Positions 63,771-64,000 of a stretch of DNA of 64,000 bases are shown piece after piece. The notes under the pieces were generated by a model, which made no database searches, had not been told where the DNA came from, and saw nothing but the letters and a program-made list of their open reading frames with translations. How positions within the stretch are numbered: the first letter of the stretch is position 1; each line of letters opens with the position of its first letter. This DNA comes from Lentisphaerota bacterium (GTDB lineage: Bacteria > Verrucomicrobiota > Kiritimatiellia > UBA8416 > JAIOPI01), in assembly GCA_021413965.1 (NCBI GenBank), contig JAIOPI010000030.1, forward strand, positions 151,426 through 215,425. Direction: 5' to 3'. Made by a program: the position numbers and the translations under genes.

Positions 63771-64000
63771 ATGAGCATTAACCCATGGCGGTGGACGGAG
63801 CCGGCGTTGGCGCTTCTGCTCGCGCTTGGCCTCATCGGTCCCGGTCTCGCACCGGAGGCCGTCGGCCAGGTCGGTGTCACGTGGGTGCAGCCGACGAATG
63901 CGGTCTCCTGGCCGGCGCGGGGCGGGCCAGCGATCCTCCAATTGAACAACAAGGTGTGGTTGATGGGAGGGCAGTTCAACGAAGGGCTGAATGCCAACGA
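63771..64000 (+). CDS. Exported protein with kelch-like start (cut by window edge)
   Basis: The frame opens at an ATG 39 bases after the CotH gene and is still open at the window end after 76 codons. It has a signal peptide (about 1-31: WRWTEPALALLLALGLIGPGL) and a strand pair ending VWLMGGQFNEG, which resembles a kelch-type beta-propeller repeat. Partial, so the family is tentative. Confidence 0.55.
   Translation, partial: MSINPWRWTEPALALLLALGLIGPGLAPEAVGQVGVTWVQPTNAVSWPARGGPAILQLNNKVWLMGGQFNEGLNAN

Overview
This 64 kb window comes from a GC-rich, Gram-negative bacterium, most likely of the PVC superphylum (Kiritimatiellota or Verrucomicrobia type). I infer this from the gene content, not from a marker gene. 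The window encodes an LptD outer-membrane assembly protein and barrel-like proteins ending in phenylalanine. It also has very large secreted proteins built of autotransporter-associated beta-strand repeats, lamin-tail and CotH domains, with C-terminal Asp-rich calcium-type repeats, plus scattered polysaccharide-degrading enzymes. No rRNA, tRNA, CRISPR array, phage or transposase gene was recognised.

Left part (1-13.4 kb): a GH4 glycosidase lies downstream of a nine-gene chemosensory operon on the minus strand. In transcription order it encodes a REC-histidine kinase-REC hybrid, a REC-PP2C (RsbU-like) phosphatase, a STAS protein, CheW, CheR with TPRs, a second CheW, an HBM-type chemoreceptor, a CheA-REC hybrid and CheB. 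Several junctions are 4-base ATGA overlaps. The operon joins a chemotaxis-like array to a partner-switching type output and has no separate CheY.

Middle part (13.5-43 kb): an EVE-domain protein, a small unknown protein and an XRE regulator with a palindrome filling its promoter spacer. These are followed by a GH42 beta-galactosidase, an unrecognised 615-residue protein, an FNT channel, a divergent AraC/PhyH pair, several exported barrel or beta-helix proteins, an MFS transporter, a PhoD-like phosphatase and a 2302-residue autotransporter-repeat protein. Then come YhcH, a GT-C type membrane protein, a GFA protein, GlmM and a GlmU-like beta-helix protein. A roughly 0.8 kb gene-poor patch at 42.3-43.1 kb holds a long imperfect hairpin, a truncated methyltransferase remnant and one copy of a dispersed palindromic repeat. 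Two other copies lie near 17.3 and 20.3 kb.

Right part (43-64 kb): a small trimeric-autotransporter-like protein, a beta-propeller glycosidase coupled to a secreted serine hydrolase, and a glycine-zipper lipoprotein. The conserved cell-shape cluster mreB-mreC-mreD-mrdA-rodA-rng follows, then lptD and a pseudopilin gene whose prepilin signal is coded inside a perfect 29-bp inverted repeat. The window ends with a 1984-residue CotH/lamin-tail protein and the start of an exported kelch-like protein.
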